Positions 28,237-38,701 are shown, counted from the first letter of the stretch. The stretch: 64,000 nucleotides of DNA from Litorilituus lipolyticus (GCF_006439335.1 NZ_SAWY01000041.1:192775-256774), one strand, 5' to 3'. Notes: generated by a model not told the origin, from the letters alone. Numbers and translations: made by a program.

Positions 28237-31200
28237 ATGAATTACACACGGGTCGCCTTAAAAAACCCTGCTGCCATCATCGTTATTGTGGCTTTGGTCA
28301 TGGTATTTGGCATGATGAGTGTCTTTAAATTACCTCTGCAGTTAACACCTGATATAGAACAACCTCAAATTAGTATTTTTACTGGCTGGCGCAGCGCCGC
28401 ACCTTCTGAGCTTGAATCGGTGATTATTGAACCTATTGAGAATGTTGTTAAAAATACTCAAGGGGTAACTAAAGTGACCACAAGTATCGGACAGGGCTTT
28501 GGTAGCATTACCTTAACTTTTGACGTTGGTGCCGACATGCAAAAGGCAATGCTTGATGTAATTAACAATTTAAATCAGGCGCCTCCATTACCCCTAGACG
28601 CGATTGAACCCGTGGTTTCAGCCGGTGGTGGTCGAGGAGGTCCAAATACAGCTTCATTAATGATTAAGACATTGCCAGATAATCCTGCAGAAGATTTAGG
28701 ACAATATCAAAAACTTATTGAGGATGTAGTGCAACCTCGTTTTGCTCGTATTCCTGGTATGGGACAAGTTAATCTGGCGAGTCATCGTCCAAGAGAGCTT
28801 CGTATCACTTTTGATCCAGTCAGAGCAGCCTCTTTAGGGCTATCCATTGCCGATATTAGTTCAACAATTTCTCGATCGAGTGATGTATCGGGTGGTGTGG
28901 CTAATGTTGGAAGAAGGCAATATACCGTTAGATTTTCTGGCCAATATAGCATTGATAACTTAACTGAAATGATCATAGGTTATAGTGATGATAGACCTAT
29001 TTATTTAAAAGATATTGCGACAGTAGAGAATACCTTAGTTGATCGTTTTGGCTTTAATTTACGTAGCGGTCAGCCATCCTATTATTTTACTTTAGTTCGT
29101 CAAAATGATGCTAATACGGTGCAGTTACTTGATGAAATAAATATTGCCATAAAAGAATTAAACGAAGGGCCAATGAAGGCTGCTGGATTAACTATTGATT
29201 TAAGTTTTGATTCTTCTGTGCATATTCGAAATGCGCTAAAGTTGGTACAGAATAACTTGGGTTTAGGGGTGATATTAGCGTTAATTATATTATGGCTATT
29301 TCTTAGAGGAGTTAGAAACACCTTAATTATTGCCACCACCATTCCTATTTCTTTATTAGTCGCTTTTGTTGCATTAACCGTTTTTGAACGCACATTAAAT
29401 GTCATTTCTTTAGCGGGTTTAGCGTTTTCTGTTGGCTTAGTTTTAGATGCTGCGATTATTGTGCAAGAAAACATTGTTCGTTTGCGAAGCCAAGGCATGG
29501 AAAATCATAAGGCTGTCTTAAAGGGCACGCTTGAGGTAACTGGTGCGTTGTTTGCTTCTACGGCAACAAGTGTTGCTATCTTTTTGCCAATTTTATTTAT
29601 GGAAGGTATAGAGGGGCAGTTATTCTCTGATCTTGCGTTGACTTTATCCATAGCCGTTATTGCTTCATTGTTAGCAGCTATTACCGTATTGCCTATTGCT
29701 AGTAAATATTGGCTTAAAGAAGAAAAAGAAGTCGACCCATTTGCTCATTATTGGCAGAAATTAACGCTTATTGTGATGAGATTAACGAATAACCGAGTTA
29801 AACGTATAGGTTGGATTAGTTTACTCTTGGGTGGCTCTATTGCCATCAGTGTTGTTTTATTACCTAAAACTGATTTTATGCCTAGAGCACCTATTGATGG
29901 CTTTTTCTATAGCCTAAATATGCCACCAGGCGGTAATGTTGATTTTATTGAGCATGAAATGGCGACATTGGTTAAATCACGCTTAGCGCCTTACTTATCC
30001 GGTGAGAAATTACCCAAAATTAAAAGTTATAATTTCTACTCTTTTGGCTCTGGTTCGACTGGCGGTTTTATTTATTCTGACGATCCTACTCGTGTTGAAG
30101 AGCTGATGAATGCAGTGCGTACCGAAGTTTTATCAGACTTACCCGATACGCAAGTGTTTTTGTTTAGAGGGTCAATGATTAATGTTTCTGGTGGTGGCAA
30201 CGGCAGAACCATTGATATTGATATTAATGGCTCAGACATCGAAGCATTAATGGACGTTGCACAAGTAGGTATCAATGCAATTCAGAGTAAAATGCAGGGG
30301 ACAACGGCTTTTCCTATTCCTAGTTTAAGTTTAGCTGAACCTGAGCTTAATTTGATTCCAAATGATCAACGGATCACTCAAGCTGGTTTGACTCGTCGAG
30401 ACGTTGCTAATGCGATTAGGGCTTATACCAGTGGTTTATTCATTGGTGAGTACTTTGATGGTAACGACAGAGTGAATGTGATATTACGAGGCGAACAGTG
30501 GGATACACCTGATGAGTTGGCAGCATTACCTATTCACTCACCATTAGCGGGTAGTCAAACCATTGGAGAGTTGACACAAATTAATCGAACAGCAGGGCCA
30601 ACACAGTTGCGACGTGTTGATGGTAAGCGAACGATAAGTATTCAAGTATCACCACCAGCGACGATGTCGTTAGAAGAAGCCATCGCAATATTGAATGAGC
30701 AAATTATTCCTGAAATGGAAAAGCAGCTACCAGAGAATGCCGCCATATTATTAAGCGGTAATGCCAACAAAATGGCTTCTGCTATTTCTGATATGGTGAA
30801 AAACTTTATTTTAGCCTTAGTAATATTGTTCTTATTGATGACAGCACTGTTTAAGTCTGCCAAAGACAGTATTTTAGTTTTATTAGTTATGCCACTTGCG
30901 GTTTCTGGTGGGGTCATGGGCTTGAGTGTCCTGAATATTTTTGCCTATCAGTCACTCGATTTATTAACCATGATTGGCTTTATTATTTTATTAGGTTTAG
31001 TGGTTAATAACGCTATCTTATTGGTTGATCAAACAAGACAGGCTGAATTTAGTGGTTTATCACGCTGTAATGCCGTGGCACAAGCTATTCGCATTAGAGC
31101 AAGACCTGTTTATATGAGTACATTGACTAGCATCTTTGGTATGTTGCCGCTGATGTTAATGCCAGGTGTAGGTAGTGAAATATATCGTGGTTTAGCCACG

Positions 31201-31350
31201 GTGATTGTTGGTGGAATGACAGTAAGTGCTTTATTTACTTTGATATTATTTCCAAGCTTATTGAGACTTACTGAAACAGCTAAGAAAAATGATAACGGGC
31301 AAGTTGTGCCTATTGTTCCAGCAGAAGAATTACGCGTGAGTAACCGCTAG
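28237..31350 (+). CDS. RND efflux permease with altered proton-relay residues
   Basis: A 1037-residue inner-membrane RND transporter, with 12 helices and two large periplasmic loops. The order is typical: TM1 near 12-30, porter domain to about 335, TM2-6 (337-490), TM7 (about 525), second porter loop, TM8-12 (about 850-1015). In TM4 the proton-relay pair DD of AcrB is D404-A405 (LDAAIIVQEN), and in TM10 the lysine is replaced by N924 (VNNAILLVD). These changes mark a separate subfamily. Its adaptor follows 9 nt downstream and no outer-membrane channel gene is present, so it probably borrows TolC. Substrate unknown. Confidence 0.93.
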   Translation: MNYTRVALKNPAAIIVIVALVMVFGMMSVFKLPLQLTPDIEQPQISIFTGWRSAAPSELESVIIEPIENVVKNTQGVTKVTTSIGQGFGSITLTFDVGADMQKAMLDVINNLNQAPPLPLDAIEPVVSAGGGRGGPNTASLMIKTLPDNPAEDLGQYQKLIEDVVQPRFARIPGMGQVNLASHRPRELRITFDPVRAASLGLSIADISSTISRSSDVSGGVANVGRRQYTVRFSGQYSIDNLTEMIIGYSDDRPIYLKDIATVENTLVDRFGFNLRSGQPSYYFTLVRQNDANTVQLLDEINIAIKELNEGPMKAAGLTIDLSFDSSVHIRNALKLVQNNLGLGVILALIILWLFLRGVRNTLIIATTIPISLLVAFVALTVFERTLNVISLAGLAFSVGLVLDAAIIVQENIVRLRSQGMENHKAVLKGTLEVTGALFASTATSVAIFLPILFMEGIEGQLFSDLALTLSIAVIASLLAAITVLPIASKYWLKEEKEVDPFAHYWQKLTLIVMRLTNNRVKRIGWISLLLGGSIAISVVLLPKTDFMPRAPIDGFFYSLNMPPGGNVDFIEHEMATLVKSRLAPYLSGEKLPKIKSYNFYSFGSGSTGGFIYSDDPTRVEELMNAVRTEVLSDLPDTQVFLFRGSMINVSGGGNGRTIDIDINGSDIEALMDVAQVGINAIQSKMQGTTAFPIPSLSLAEPELNLIPNDQRITQAGLTRRDVANAIRAYTSGLFIGEYFDGNDRVNVILRGEQWDTPDELAALPIHSPLAGSQTIGELTQINRTAGPTQLRRVDGKRTISIQVSPPATMSLEEAIAILNEQIIPEMEKQLPENAAILLSGNANKMASAISDMVKNFILALVILFLLMTALFKSAKDSILVLLVMPLAVSGGVMGLSVLNIFAYQSLDLLTMIGFIILLGLVVNNAILLVDQTRQAEFSGLSRCNAVAQAIRIRARPVYMSTLTSIFGMLPLMLMPGVGSEIYRGLATVIVGGMTVSALFTLILFPSLLRLTETAKKNDNGQVVPIVPAEELRVSNR

Positions 31351-31359
31351 GAGAGCGCT

Positions 31360-32424
31360 ATGTTAAATGACATTCAAAATAAGATAAAAAAATTAGCGTG
31401 GAGCAGTGCTTTACTATTAGTGGCATCATTCACTGTTAGTGCTGCTAATAATGCTGGTAAACCGGTTAAAGTCGATACAGTGCAACGCATGGTATTAGCT
31501 TCAACGACAGACTTAAATGCAACTTTATATAGTCGCTCTCATATTCCTATTACTGCTGGAGTAAGTGGCAGGTTGGATAGTATCGCTGAGCCGGGAGCCT
31601 TTGTTGAAAAAGGCGATGTTCTGGTAAGTTTAGATTTAGTACCTTTACAGTTAAGGCAAGCAGAGCAGCAAGCTCAAATTAAGCGCGAGCAAATTAATTT
31701 AGCTTATTTGAAAAAGGAGCTTTCTCGTCTAGAAAAGTTAAGCCAAACTAAGGCGACTTCACAATTTCAGTTAGATCAAACACGTTCAGAATATGAGCTA
31801 GCGTCAGCTGATTTAGACATTGCTCGTTTGAGGTTGAAGCAAGTCGAAGATCAATTAGCAAGAGCTATTATAAAAGCTCCTTTTGCCGGTGTAGTGACAG
31901 AGCGTCTTGTTAGAACTGGCACTGATGTAAATAGAAGTGACGTATTACTCAAGTTACTTGATACACAAAATCTTGAAGCAAGGTTATATATTCCTATTAA
32001 ATATTTAGCCTTTGTTAATAAAGGTGATGAATTAAGTATGACTGCTAGCGATAAGTCAGTTTCGGGGGTTGTCTTTGCTAAAATACCTCGTGCTGATCCT
32101 CGTTCACAAACCTTTGAAGTTAGATTGACTATTCCTAAGTCACTAAATGATTATTGGGCAGCGGGTCAATTGGTACGTGTTACTGTGCCTACACAAGCTG
32201 CAAAAGAAGGATTGACTGTACATCGTGACGCATTGATTTTACGTAAAGATGGTACTTATGTCGTAAAAGTTGATGCTGAAAATAAGGTAAGTCGTTTGTT
32301 AGTGGAAGTGGGTCAAGGTGATAAAGAGCGAGTAACCATTAAAGGCGCGTTAAATAATGGTGATAAAGTGGCTATTCGTGGTGCTGAACGTTTAAACGAT
32401 GGTGAAACTGTTGTTATTCAATAA
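31360..32424 (+). CDS. RND periplasmic adaptor (membrane fusion protein)
   Basis: A 354-residue periplasmic adaptor. Residues 1-28 are a signal peptide (VASFTVSAA-NN). Order: beta-barrel and biotinyl-lipoyl halves (SGRLDSIAEPGAFVEKGDVLVSLD), an alpha-hairpin (about 95-165, with heptads), a second lipoyl half (IIKAPFAGVVTERLVRTGTDVNRSDVLLKLLD) and a C-terminal barrel. It joins the preceding permease to an outer-membrane channel. No lipobox is seen. Permease-before-adaptor is the reverse of the acrAB order. GGAGAG lies before the ATG. Confidence 0.93.
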   Translation: MLNDIQNKIKKLAWSSALLLVASFTVSAANNAGKPVKVDTVQRMVLASTTDLNATLYSRSHIPITAGVSGRLDSIAEPGAFVEKGDVLVSLDLVPLQLRQAEQQAQIKREQINLAYLKKELSRLEKLSQTKATSQFQLDQTRSEYELASADLDIARLRLKQVEDQLARAIIKAPFAGVVTERLVRTGTDVNRSDVLLKLLDTQNLEARLYIPIKYLAFVNKGDELSMTASDKSVSGVVFAKIPRADPRSQTFEVRLTIPKSLNDYWAAGQLVRVTVPTQAAKEGLTVHRDALILRKDGTYVVKVDAENKVSRLLVEVGQGDKERVTIKGALNNGDKVAIRGAERLNDGETVVIQ

Positions 32425-32559
32425 CCACAATATTCAGTAACAGTGTCGAACTTAACCCAAGTTAAGTATTTATTAGAGAGCTTTGACAAGCTTTTTCGCA
32501 TTCACTAGTATTGGCTACGAAGAAAACCGTGCTAGTGAATACAATTGACGTAATAACTG

Positions 32560-32955
32560 ATGAATTTAGCAATTTTTCCACCATTTAAAGGTAAGCGTTG
32601 GCTTAAAATTTTATTGAGAAGCATCCATTTAGTTGGGTTCTCAGGAGTATTTGCCTATATTTTGTTTGATGAACCTCAAGTAATTTATTGGGTGATTATG
32701 CTGGCTTCAGGAGTGGGGTTATTGGTCGTTGAAGCCTTTTCTAACTTGTTATGGTTTGTGCAAGTTAGAGCGCTTTTTATGTATATAAAATTAATCTTAC
32801 TCGCCATTGTTTTTCTCTACCCCAGTTATGCCTTGCATAGCTTTATCACAATTATCATTATGTCTGGCATTATTTCACATGCGCCAAGTTCATTAAGGTA
32901 TTTTTCATTCGTTCATTTCAAAAAGGTACAGTCTATTCATGACATCAAAGGTTAA
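32560..32955 (+). CDS. Small four-helix membrane protein, unknown
   Basis: A 131-residue hydrophobic protein of no family I can name. Four likely transmembrane helices are at about 20-38, 44-66, 72-92 and 94-112; conserved-looking features are RSIHLVGFSG and the Trp/Glu in VEAFSNLLWF. A histidine in the first helix (SIHLVG) and another in SHAPSSLR could bind haem or metal, but that is speculation. Its 3' end overlaps the next gene by 17 nt, so the two are translationally coupled. Confidence 0.65.
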   Translation: MNLAIFPPFKGKRWLKILLRSIHLVGFSGVFAYILFDEPQVIYWVIMLASGVGLLVVEAFSNLLWFVQVRALFMYIKLILLAIVFLYPSYALHSFITIIIMSGIISHAPSSLRYFSFVHFKKVQSIHDIKG

Positions 32956-33514
32956 TATCAACGAGCCAGCGAGTGAATTATTACTGAAAAGTTTGGCTTA
33001 TTTGGCGCCATTAAGTATTGACTATCCAATATTAGATTTAGCCTGTGGGCATGGGCGAAATGGCTTATGTTTACTTGAAGGTGGTCATGATGTGGTATTT
33101 GCGGATAGGAGCTTAGAGTCCTTAGCGTATATAAAAAAGTCACTTCGTCATGAACTCTATCAAGAGAGTAAAGAATATGCCTCTTTTTGGCATGTAGACT
33201 TTGAGCAAGCAAACTTTAAGCAATTAGCAGAGAAACAATATTCGGCTATTGTGGTGTTTCGTTATTTACATAGAGCTTTGTTTGAACAAATTAAGCAGGC
33301 TATTATTCCGGGTGGTTTGATTGTTTATGAAACTTTTACAACCGAGCAAGCAAAATTTGGTAAGCCCTCTAATCCTGATTTCTTATTAAAAGAAAATGAG
33401 TTGAAAACATATTTTTCGGATTGGAAGGTTTTGCATTATTTTGAAGGAGTTGTTAAATCAAATAATAATAACTCACAGGCCATTGCACAAATTATCGCTA
33501 TAAAACCAGAGTGA
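32939..33514 (+). CDS. Class I SAM-dependent methyltransferase (TehB-like)
   Basis: A 191-residue soluble enzyme. YPILDLACGHGRNGLCLLEGGHDVVFADRS is the SAM-binding motif I to II region, resembling TehB and related small-molecule methyltransferases. IVVFRYLHRALFEQIKQAIIPGGLIVYETFT gives motifs IV to VI, and FGKPSNPDFLLKENEL is typical of this group. It may detoxify tellurite, selenite or a thiol; the substrate is not determined. It overlaps the small membrane protein gene by 17 nt, suggesting both act together. Confidence 0.85.
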   Translation: MTSKVNINEPASELLLKSLAYLAPLSIDYPILDLACGHGRNGLCLLEGGHDVVFADRSLESLAYIKKSLRHELYQESKEYASFWHVDFEQANFKQLAEKQYSAIVVFRYLHRALFEQIKQAIIPGGLIVYETFTTEQAKFGKPSNPDFLLKENELKTYFSDWKVLHYFEGVVKSNNNNSQAIAQIIAIKPE

Positions 33515-33654
33515 TTTTTGATGTTATCTTGCATATGTATTATTAATGGTAAGTAAAACCATTAACAATACATATTTCCCTTGTTTCAATAGCTTTACTG
33601 CATTAAGTTAGAGTTATTCTATTGACTCCACACTGGTAAGCTAAGGTTAGCCTT

Positions 33655-36600
33655 TTGTTTAATCAAGCAACAAAAAACACTGTTTTTAGGCGTTATAATA
33701 TTGCGGTAGTTGTTGCTTTTATTGCCATAATTTTAATTGCTCTATCACTCGCAACGCTACGCTACTACAATGAGCTTTCTCAACATAAAGCTGATGATTT
33801 ACAGTCACTTAAAAGCGAGGCTGAGCAGTTAAATACTATATTGACACAGTCTGTATTTGCCATTGATGGCATTCAAGAGTTTGCTCAATATACTTTAGAG
33901 TCTCCTCAACATGTTAACCCGCCTTTTCCACAACTCGCCCAAGATGGTAAGTTCTTTTATTTAGACAAAGCTAAATATGATGTTATTCAGCGTGGTAGAA
34001 GACTTAGCGCTAATATTACTGGTTTTGGTCAAGTGGAGGAGTTTAGTGAGCTGAAAAAGCGTGAAATTGCTATGGCTAATGCGTTAACGCCTGCCTTTAT
34101 TTCGGCACAAAAAATCATTGAACAAGCAACGTGGTTCTATTATGTGTCTTATCAGCAATTTGTAAATTTGTACCCTTGGGTAGATAGAGACATTTGGCAA
34201 TATAATAATGAAATGTTAACTAACCCTCATAACACTGCTTTACGTCAATTAACTGAGTATAATAATCATATCGTTTGGTCACCCCCGTATTTAGACTCGG
34301 CTGGTAGCGGCATGAACGCCTCACTGGGTAAAGGTGTTTTTTATCGAGGAAAACTACTTGGCTCAGTCGTTATTGATATTAACTTAGCTCGCTTGCATCA
34401 GAGCTTACCGACATTAAATCAGGCTAATCAAGGTTATGTTTTATATAACCAGAATAATCATATTTTTCTTTATAAACGGTTAGGAAAAGGGCCGTTAACT
34501 TATAGAGCTTCATGGCAAGAATTGCTGCCTGAATCACTTAGTGAATTGAGTGCGACAAGCCTTGAGCAATCGGGTGACTCTGTTAGATTTGGTGACTGGT
34601 TTATTGAGAAGCAACCGTTAGCAGTGAATGGTTGGATTTTATTAAAATATCAAGATTATGATGACTTTACTCAGCCACTTCGTAGTCGATTTATTTTCAT
34701 ATTTGCTTTGCTCTTTATTGGTTTGCTGGCTTTTTTAATGTTAGTAAATGCCATGACACGAAGAACCTTTATTGCTCCTACCACGGAGTTTATCCGTCAT
34801 ATTGAATATTGTGCGCAAGGCGACCCTGGCAAAATTAAACCTAGCTCAGATTGGTTACATTGGTTTCAAGTGGTGGAAGATATTTTTACTCAAAACCGTA
34901 GCCTTTTACTGCAATTAAGGGAGCAAAACGACGTTCTAGATACTCGAGTTATTGAGAAAACTATGGCGTTACAAGAAACGAGCGCCAAGCACCAACGAGA
35001 TTATGTGTTGTTACGCTCAGTAATGAATGCCATCCCAGAACTCATTGTTTTTAATGATCCGCAAGGGTTAATGATAGGTTGTAACCAAGCGTTTGAACGA
35101 ATAGCCAAGCATCAAGAACAGCAAATGTTAGGTAAAAAGGCCGTTATCTTTATGCCGAAAGCTTTAGCCGCTGAAATAAATTATCTTAATGCTAACTTTG
35201 AAGAACAATACCCTCAACAAGCATTAATTGAAGCTGGCGCATATATCTATCAGGGCTTTTGTAACCAGTTTATCAATGAGCATGATGAAGTGTTGGGAAC
35301 TATCACCATTTTACGAGATGTGACGAAGCAGCATGCAACGCAAACCGCATTAGAAAAAGCGAAAGATCAGGCGGAATATGCCAACAAAGTTAAGATTCAA
35401 TTTTTGGCAAATATGAGTCATGAAATTAGAACGCCTATTAATGCTATGCAAGGCATGATGGATTTACTTTTGACTACTTCTTTAAATACTCGACAGCATC
35501 ACTACTTAACAAATGCCCAAACAGCTTCTGTTACCTTATTGCATTTGGTTAATGAGCTATTAGATTTATCAAAAATTGAAGCGGGTAAAATGGTTATCAG
35601 TAAAGAGCCTGTGAACCTTGCTCAAGTCATTGATAAAGCGCTCAAGCTTAATGTTGTCAATGTTGACCATCAGCGTGTTGAGTTATTAGTTGAGGTTTCC
35701 CCAGATGTGCCCAATGATGTTTTCAGCGATGAGATGCGCTTGGTACAAGTGATTGCAAATTTATTTAATAATGCCATTAAATTTACCGAGCAAGGTAGTA
35801 TTTCATTAACAGTTGATAATATTGGTAAAGGTGAAGATAACGTTTTAGTACGTTTTCGAATGAAAGATACAGGTATTGGTATTGCTAAAGATAAACAAGG
35901 CTTATTGTTTAAAGCATTCAGTCAGGCTGATGAGTCTATGACTCGCAAATATGGTGGCTCTGGTTTAGGTTTATCTATTTGCCAACAAATTATTAAGTTA
36001 CTTGGCGGTGAAATTAGCCTTAAAAGCGCACTTGGTGAAGGTAGCGAATTAAGTTTTGTGTTGCCGTTCAAATTGGCCAACTCAGAAATTAAACCTGAGC
36101 CTCAAGAGGTTAGTATCTGTAATCTTAAGCAAAAATTAACCAATAGTTTTATTGATACAATTATAGATAGCGGGGCAAAGTACTATTATTTTGACTCCGT
36201 AGAGGCGTTTTTGCAGCAAAGTATTCAAGAGCCTATTGTGTTGTTAGTTGATGAAAAAATATTTGAATTAGAAAATGCTTTATTGACAGTTTGTTACGAC
36301 AGAATTTCACTCTTAGCTTTGTGCCATGAAGCTATGGCAGAGCTATCACAAGACACTTCACACCATATTGCTCAATTAAGTATGCCTTATACTTTGCTCG
36401 ACCTACCACTGTACCGTTTTACACTGTCACAAATATATGCCGTCCTTGATGATAATAGTAAGCATGAGCAAAATATTTATGAGCCTAATTTATTAGGTAA
36501 GAATATAGATAAAGTTATACCTGATGATGACAAATCAACGGCTACTATGGGCGAAGAGCTGTCAGGTGTGCGTATTTTACTGGTAGAAGATAATTTAGTT

Positions 36601-36930
36601 AATCAGTTAGTGGCGAAGGAACTTTTGTTGAATATGCATGCTGAGGTCACAATTGCTGATAATGGACAACGAGCTTTAGATTTATTAGCACAACAATCAT
36701 TTGATATCGTGTTGATGGATATTCAAATGCCTATAATGGACGGTTTAACAGCAACTAAAAAAATAAGGGAGCAAGCATGTTATCAAACGCTTCCTATTAT
36801 AGCGATGACTGCACATGCGCGAAATGAAGATATTAAAAACAGTTTAGATGTAGGTATGAATTTGCATATGTCTAAACCTGTAACTAGGGAAAGCTTATGT
36901 CAGAGTATTCTCCAGTTATTAGAAAAATAG
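33655..36930 (+). CDS. Hybrid sensor histidine kinase
   Basis: A 1091-residue membrane kinase starting at TTG 33655, with AAGG 8 nt upstream; no useful ATG lies upstream. TM1 about 15-37, a periplasmic Cache-like sensor of about 300 residues (FYYVSYQQFVNLYPW, then GKGVFYRGKLLGSVVIDINL), TM2 about 345-366. A PAS domain follows a short coiled coil (about 450-565), then HisKA with phosphorylated H589 (NMSHEIRTP) and HATPase (GSGLGLSICQQI). A degenerate receiver-like stretch precedes the C-terminal receiver with phospho-acceptor D1022 (VLMDIQMP). There is no HPt domain and no partner regulator nearby. Confidence 0.92.
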   Translation: MFNQATKNTVFRRYNIAVVVAFIAIILIALSLATLRYYNELSQHKADDLQSLKSEAEQLNTILTQSVFAIDGIQEFAQYTLESPQHVNPPFPQLAQDGKFFYLDKAKYDVIQRGRRLSANITGFGQVEEFSELKKREIAMANALTPAFISAQKIIEQATWFYYVSYQQFVNLYPWVDRDIWQYNNEMLTNPHNTALRQLTEYNNHIVWSPPYLDSAGSGMNASLGKGVFYRGKLLGSVVIDINLARLHQSLPTLNQANQGYVLYNQNNHIFLYKRLGKGPLTYRASWQELLPESLSELSATSLEQSGDSVRFGDWFIEKQPLAVNGWILLKYQDYDDFTQPLRSRFIFIFALLFIGLLAFLMLVNAMTRRTFIAPTTEFIRHIEYCAQGDPGKIKPSSDWLHWFQVVEDIFTQNRSLLLQLREQNDVLDTRVIEKTMALQETSAKHQRDYVLLRSVMNAIPELIVFNDPQGLMIGCNQAFERIAKHQEQQMLGKKAVIFMPKALAAEINYLNANFEEQYPQQALIEAGAYIYQGFCNQFINEHDEVLGTITILRDVTKQHATQTALEKAKDQAEYANKVKIQFLANMSHEIRTPINAMQGMMDLLLTTSLNTRQHHYLTNAQTASVTLLHLVNELLDLSKIEAGKMVISKEPVNLAQVIDKALKLNVVNVDHQRVELLVEVSPDVPNDVFSDEMRLVQVIANLFNNAIKFTEQGSISLTVDNIGKGEDNVLVRFRMKDTGIGIAKDKQGLLFKAFSQADESMTRKYGGSGLGLSICQQIIKLLGGEISLKSALGEGSELSFVLPFKLANSEIKPEPQEVSICNLKQKLTNSFIDTIIDSGAKYYYFDSVEAFLQQSIQEPIVLLVDEKIFELENALLTVCYDRISLLALCHEAMAELSQDTSHHIAQLSMPYTLLDLPLYRFTLSQIYAVLDDNSKHEQNIYEPNLLGKNIDKVIPDDDKSTATMGEELSGVRILLVEDNLVNQLVAKELLLNMHAEVTIADNGQRALDLLAQQSFDIVLMDIQMPIMDGLTATKKIREQACYQTLPIIAMTAHARNEDIKNSLDVGMNLHMSKPVTRESLCQSILQLLEK

Positions 36931-36990
36931 TGTTCTGTAATAGCGCACAATGTTTTGTATAAATTAAAACATTGTGCGTTGCATCTCAGT

Positions 36991-37464
36991 TTAGCTTAAG
37001 CTTTTTGAAAAAAGTAATTCAAGCTTATTAATAGTATCTTTAATTTTGGTTACGTCAGTCGGAGCGATAAAAATAGTGTCGTCACCGGCTATAGTACCTA
37101 AAACGCCATCACTTTTACTCAAGCTATCTAATAAACGAGCAATCAGTTGTGCCGCACCTGGACTAGTTTGAATAATGATCATGACGTCGTTATGTTCTAT
37201 TTCTAAAACAAGTTGCTTTAGTGGGCTTTGTGCGGTTGGCACGCCAAGCTCAGCTGGTAAGCAGTACACCATTTCTTGGCGAGCATTACGTGTTCGTACT
37301 GCGCCGTATTTACTTAGCATACGAGAAATCTTTGACTGGCTAATATTATCAAAACCATTCGCTTTTAATGCATCAACAATCTCGCCTTGTGAGCCGAACT
37401 GTTCTTGTTTTAATAAATCTTTAAATGCTTGTACTAGCACTTCTTGTTTTTGTTGGCCGCTCAT
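36991..37464 (-). CDS. argR: Arginine repressor ArgR
   Basis: A 157-residue transcription factor. The N-terminal winged helix-turn-helix (about 1-70) shows [35 protein letters not shown], and the C-terminal hexamerisation and arginine-binding domain has [16 protein letters not shown] and [11 protein letters not shown] with the acidic arginine-binding pair (DD). It represses arginine biosynthesis genes when arginine is bound. It is divergent from mdh, as in E. coli, which supports orthology. Confidence 0.96.
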   Translation of the reverse strand: MSGQQKQEVLVQAFKDLLKQEQFGSQGEIVDALKANGFDNISQSKISRMLSKYGAVRTRNARQEMVYCLPAELGVPTAQSPLKQLVLEIEHNDVMIIIQTSPGAAQLIARLLDSLSKSDGVLGTIAGDDTIFIAPTDVTKIKDTINKLELLFSKSLS

Positions 37465-37742
37465 AATTTTCTAAAAAACCTTTCTAATTGCTTGTAATCA
37501 AGTTTTATACCAGTGAAAGTTGCTATACTTCAAAAGTTAGAATAACTGCACTAATACTAAAGTTGAGTTCTTTATTGTTATTTTTCGTTTTATTATACGT
37601 TATCGCACCGTAAGTTAATAATAATTGTTTTTTACTTGCTTATACTATATCGTTTGCGCAATAAATTTTACGTAATTACTCAACTTTTTAACAATGAGTG
37701 AATTATACTCTAATAAAACTCATAACACTTCGGAGAAATCAC
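37465..37742. promoter_or_regulatory. Divergent argR-mdh promoter region
   Basis: These 278 AT-rich bases hold both promoters. A weak ARG-box-like match (TGAAT with an AT spacer) lies near 37698-37715, too poor to call a site. GGAG at 37732-37735 is the mdh ribosome site. Confidence 0.5.
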
Positions 37743-38678
37743 ATGAAAGTAGCTGTTTTAGGTGCCGCTGGCGGTATTGGTCAAGCATTATCTTTACTAT
37801 TAAAAACTCAATTACCTGCGGGTTCTGATTTATCACTATACGATGTAGCGCCAGTTGTTCCTGGTGTTGCTGTTGATTTATCACACATCCCTACGGCAGT
37901 TAACGTAGCTGGCTTTGGTCGTGATGATTTAGATGCTGCTTTATCAAATGCTGATATCGTGTTAATTCCAGCGGGTATGCCTCGTAAACCAGGTATGGAT
38001 CGTGCGGATTTATTCAACGTTAATGCTGGTATTATCAAAACATTAGCAGAAGGTATTGTTGCAAATTGTCCTAAAGCTTTAGTGGGTATAATTACTAACC
38101 CAGTAAATGGTACTGTGCCAATTGTTGCTGAAGTTTTTAAGAAAGCAGGTACTTACGATAAAAACCGTGTATTTGGTATTACTACATTAGATGTAATCCG
38201 TAGTGAAGCATTTGTTGCAGAGCTTAAAGGCTTAAATGTTGCTGATGTGAAAGTACCAGTAATTGGTGGTCACTCAGGTACAACGATTTTACCATTACTT
38301 TCACAAGTTGAAGGTGCAAGCTTTACAGATGAAGAAGTTGCTGCCTTAACGCCGCGTATTCAAAATGCAGGCACTGAGGTTGTCAATGCAAAAGCGGGTG
38401 GTGGTAGTGCGACACTTTCTATGGGCGCAGCCGCAGCACGTTTCTGTATGTCTCTAGTTAAAGGCTTACAAGGTGAAGATGTAGTTGATTACGCTTACGT
38501 AGAAGTTCAAGATGGCGATGCGCCTTACTTTGCACACCCTGTACGTTTAGGTAAAGGTGGTGTAGAAGAGATTTTATCTTACGGTGAATTAAGTGCGTTT
38601 GAGCAAAAAGCAAAAGATGACATGCTTGAAACACTAAACAAAGACATCCAAGAAGGTGTTGATTTTATGGCTAACTAA
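37743..38678 (+). CDS. mdh: Malate dehydrogenase
   Basis: The start is ATG at 37743 ([20 protein letters not shown]), with GGAG 7 nt upstream; the longer in-frame extension is rejected. This 311-residue enzyme oxidises malate to oxaloacetate with NAD in the TCA cycle. The Rossmann motif GAAGGIGQ, the substrate arginines in [17 protein letters not shown], and the active-site histidine in [13 protein letters not shown] are all present. It is the dimeric gammaproteobacterial type, close to E. coli Mdh (312 residues). A strong hairpin terminator follows. Confidence 0.98.
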   Translation: MKVAVLGAAGGIGQALSLLLKTQLPAGSDLSLYDVAPVVPGVAVDLSHIPTAVNVAGFGRDDLDAALSNADIVLIPAGMPRKPGMDRADLFNVNAGIIKTLAEGIVANCPKALVGIITNPVNGTVPIVAEVFKKAGTYDKNRVFGITTLDVIRSEAFVAELKGLNVADVKVPVIGGHSGTTILPLLSQVEGASFTDEEVAALTPRIQNAGTEVVNAKAGGGSATLSMGAAAARFCMSLVKGLQGEDVVDYAYVEVQDGDAPYFAHPVRLGKGGVEEILSYGELSAFEQKAKDDMLETLNKDIQEGVDFMAN

Positions 38679-38701
38679 TAACATTTGTTATTAGTGCTAA
38701 G

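Noticed and set aside
37690..37720. ARG box in the argR-mdh region
   Set aside because: Only one half (TGAAT) matches; too degenerate to call.
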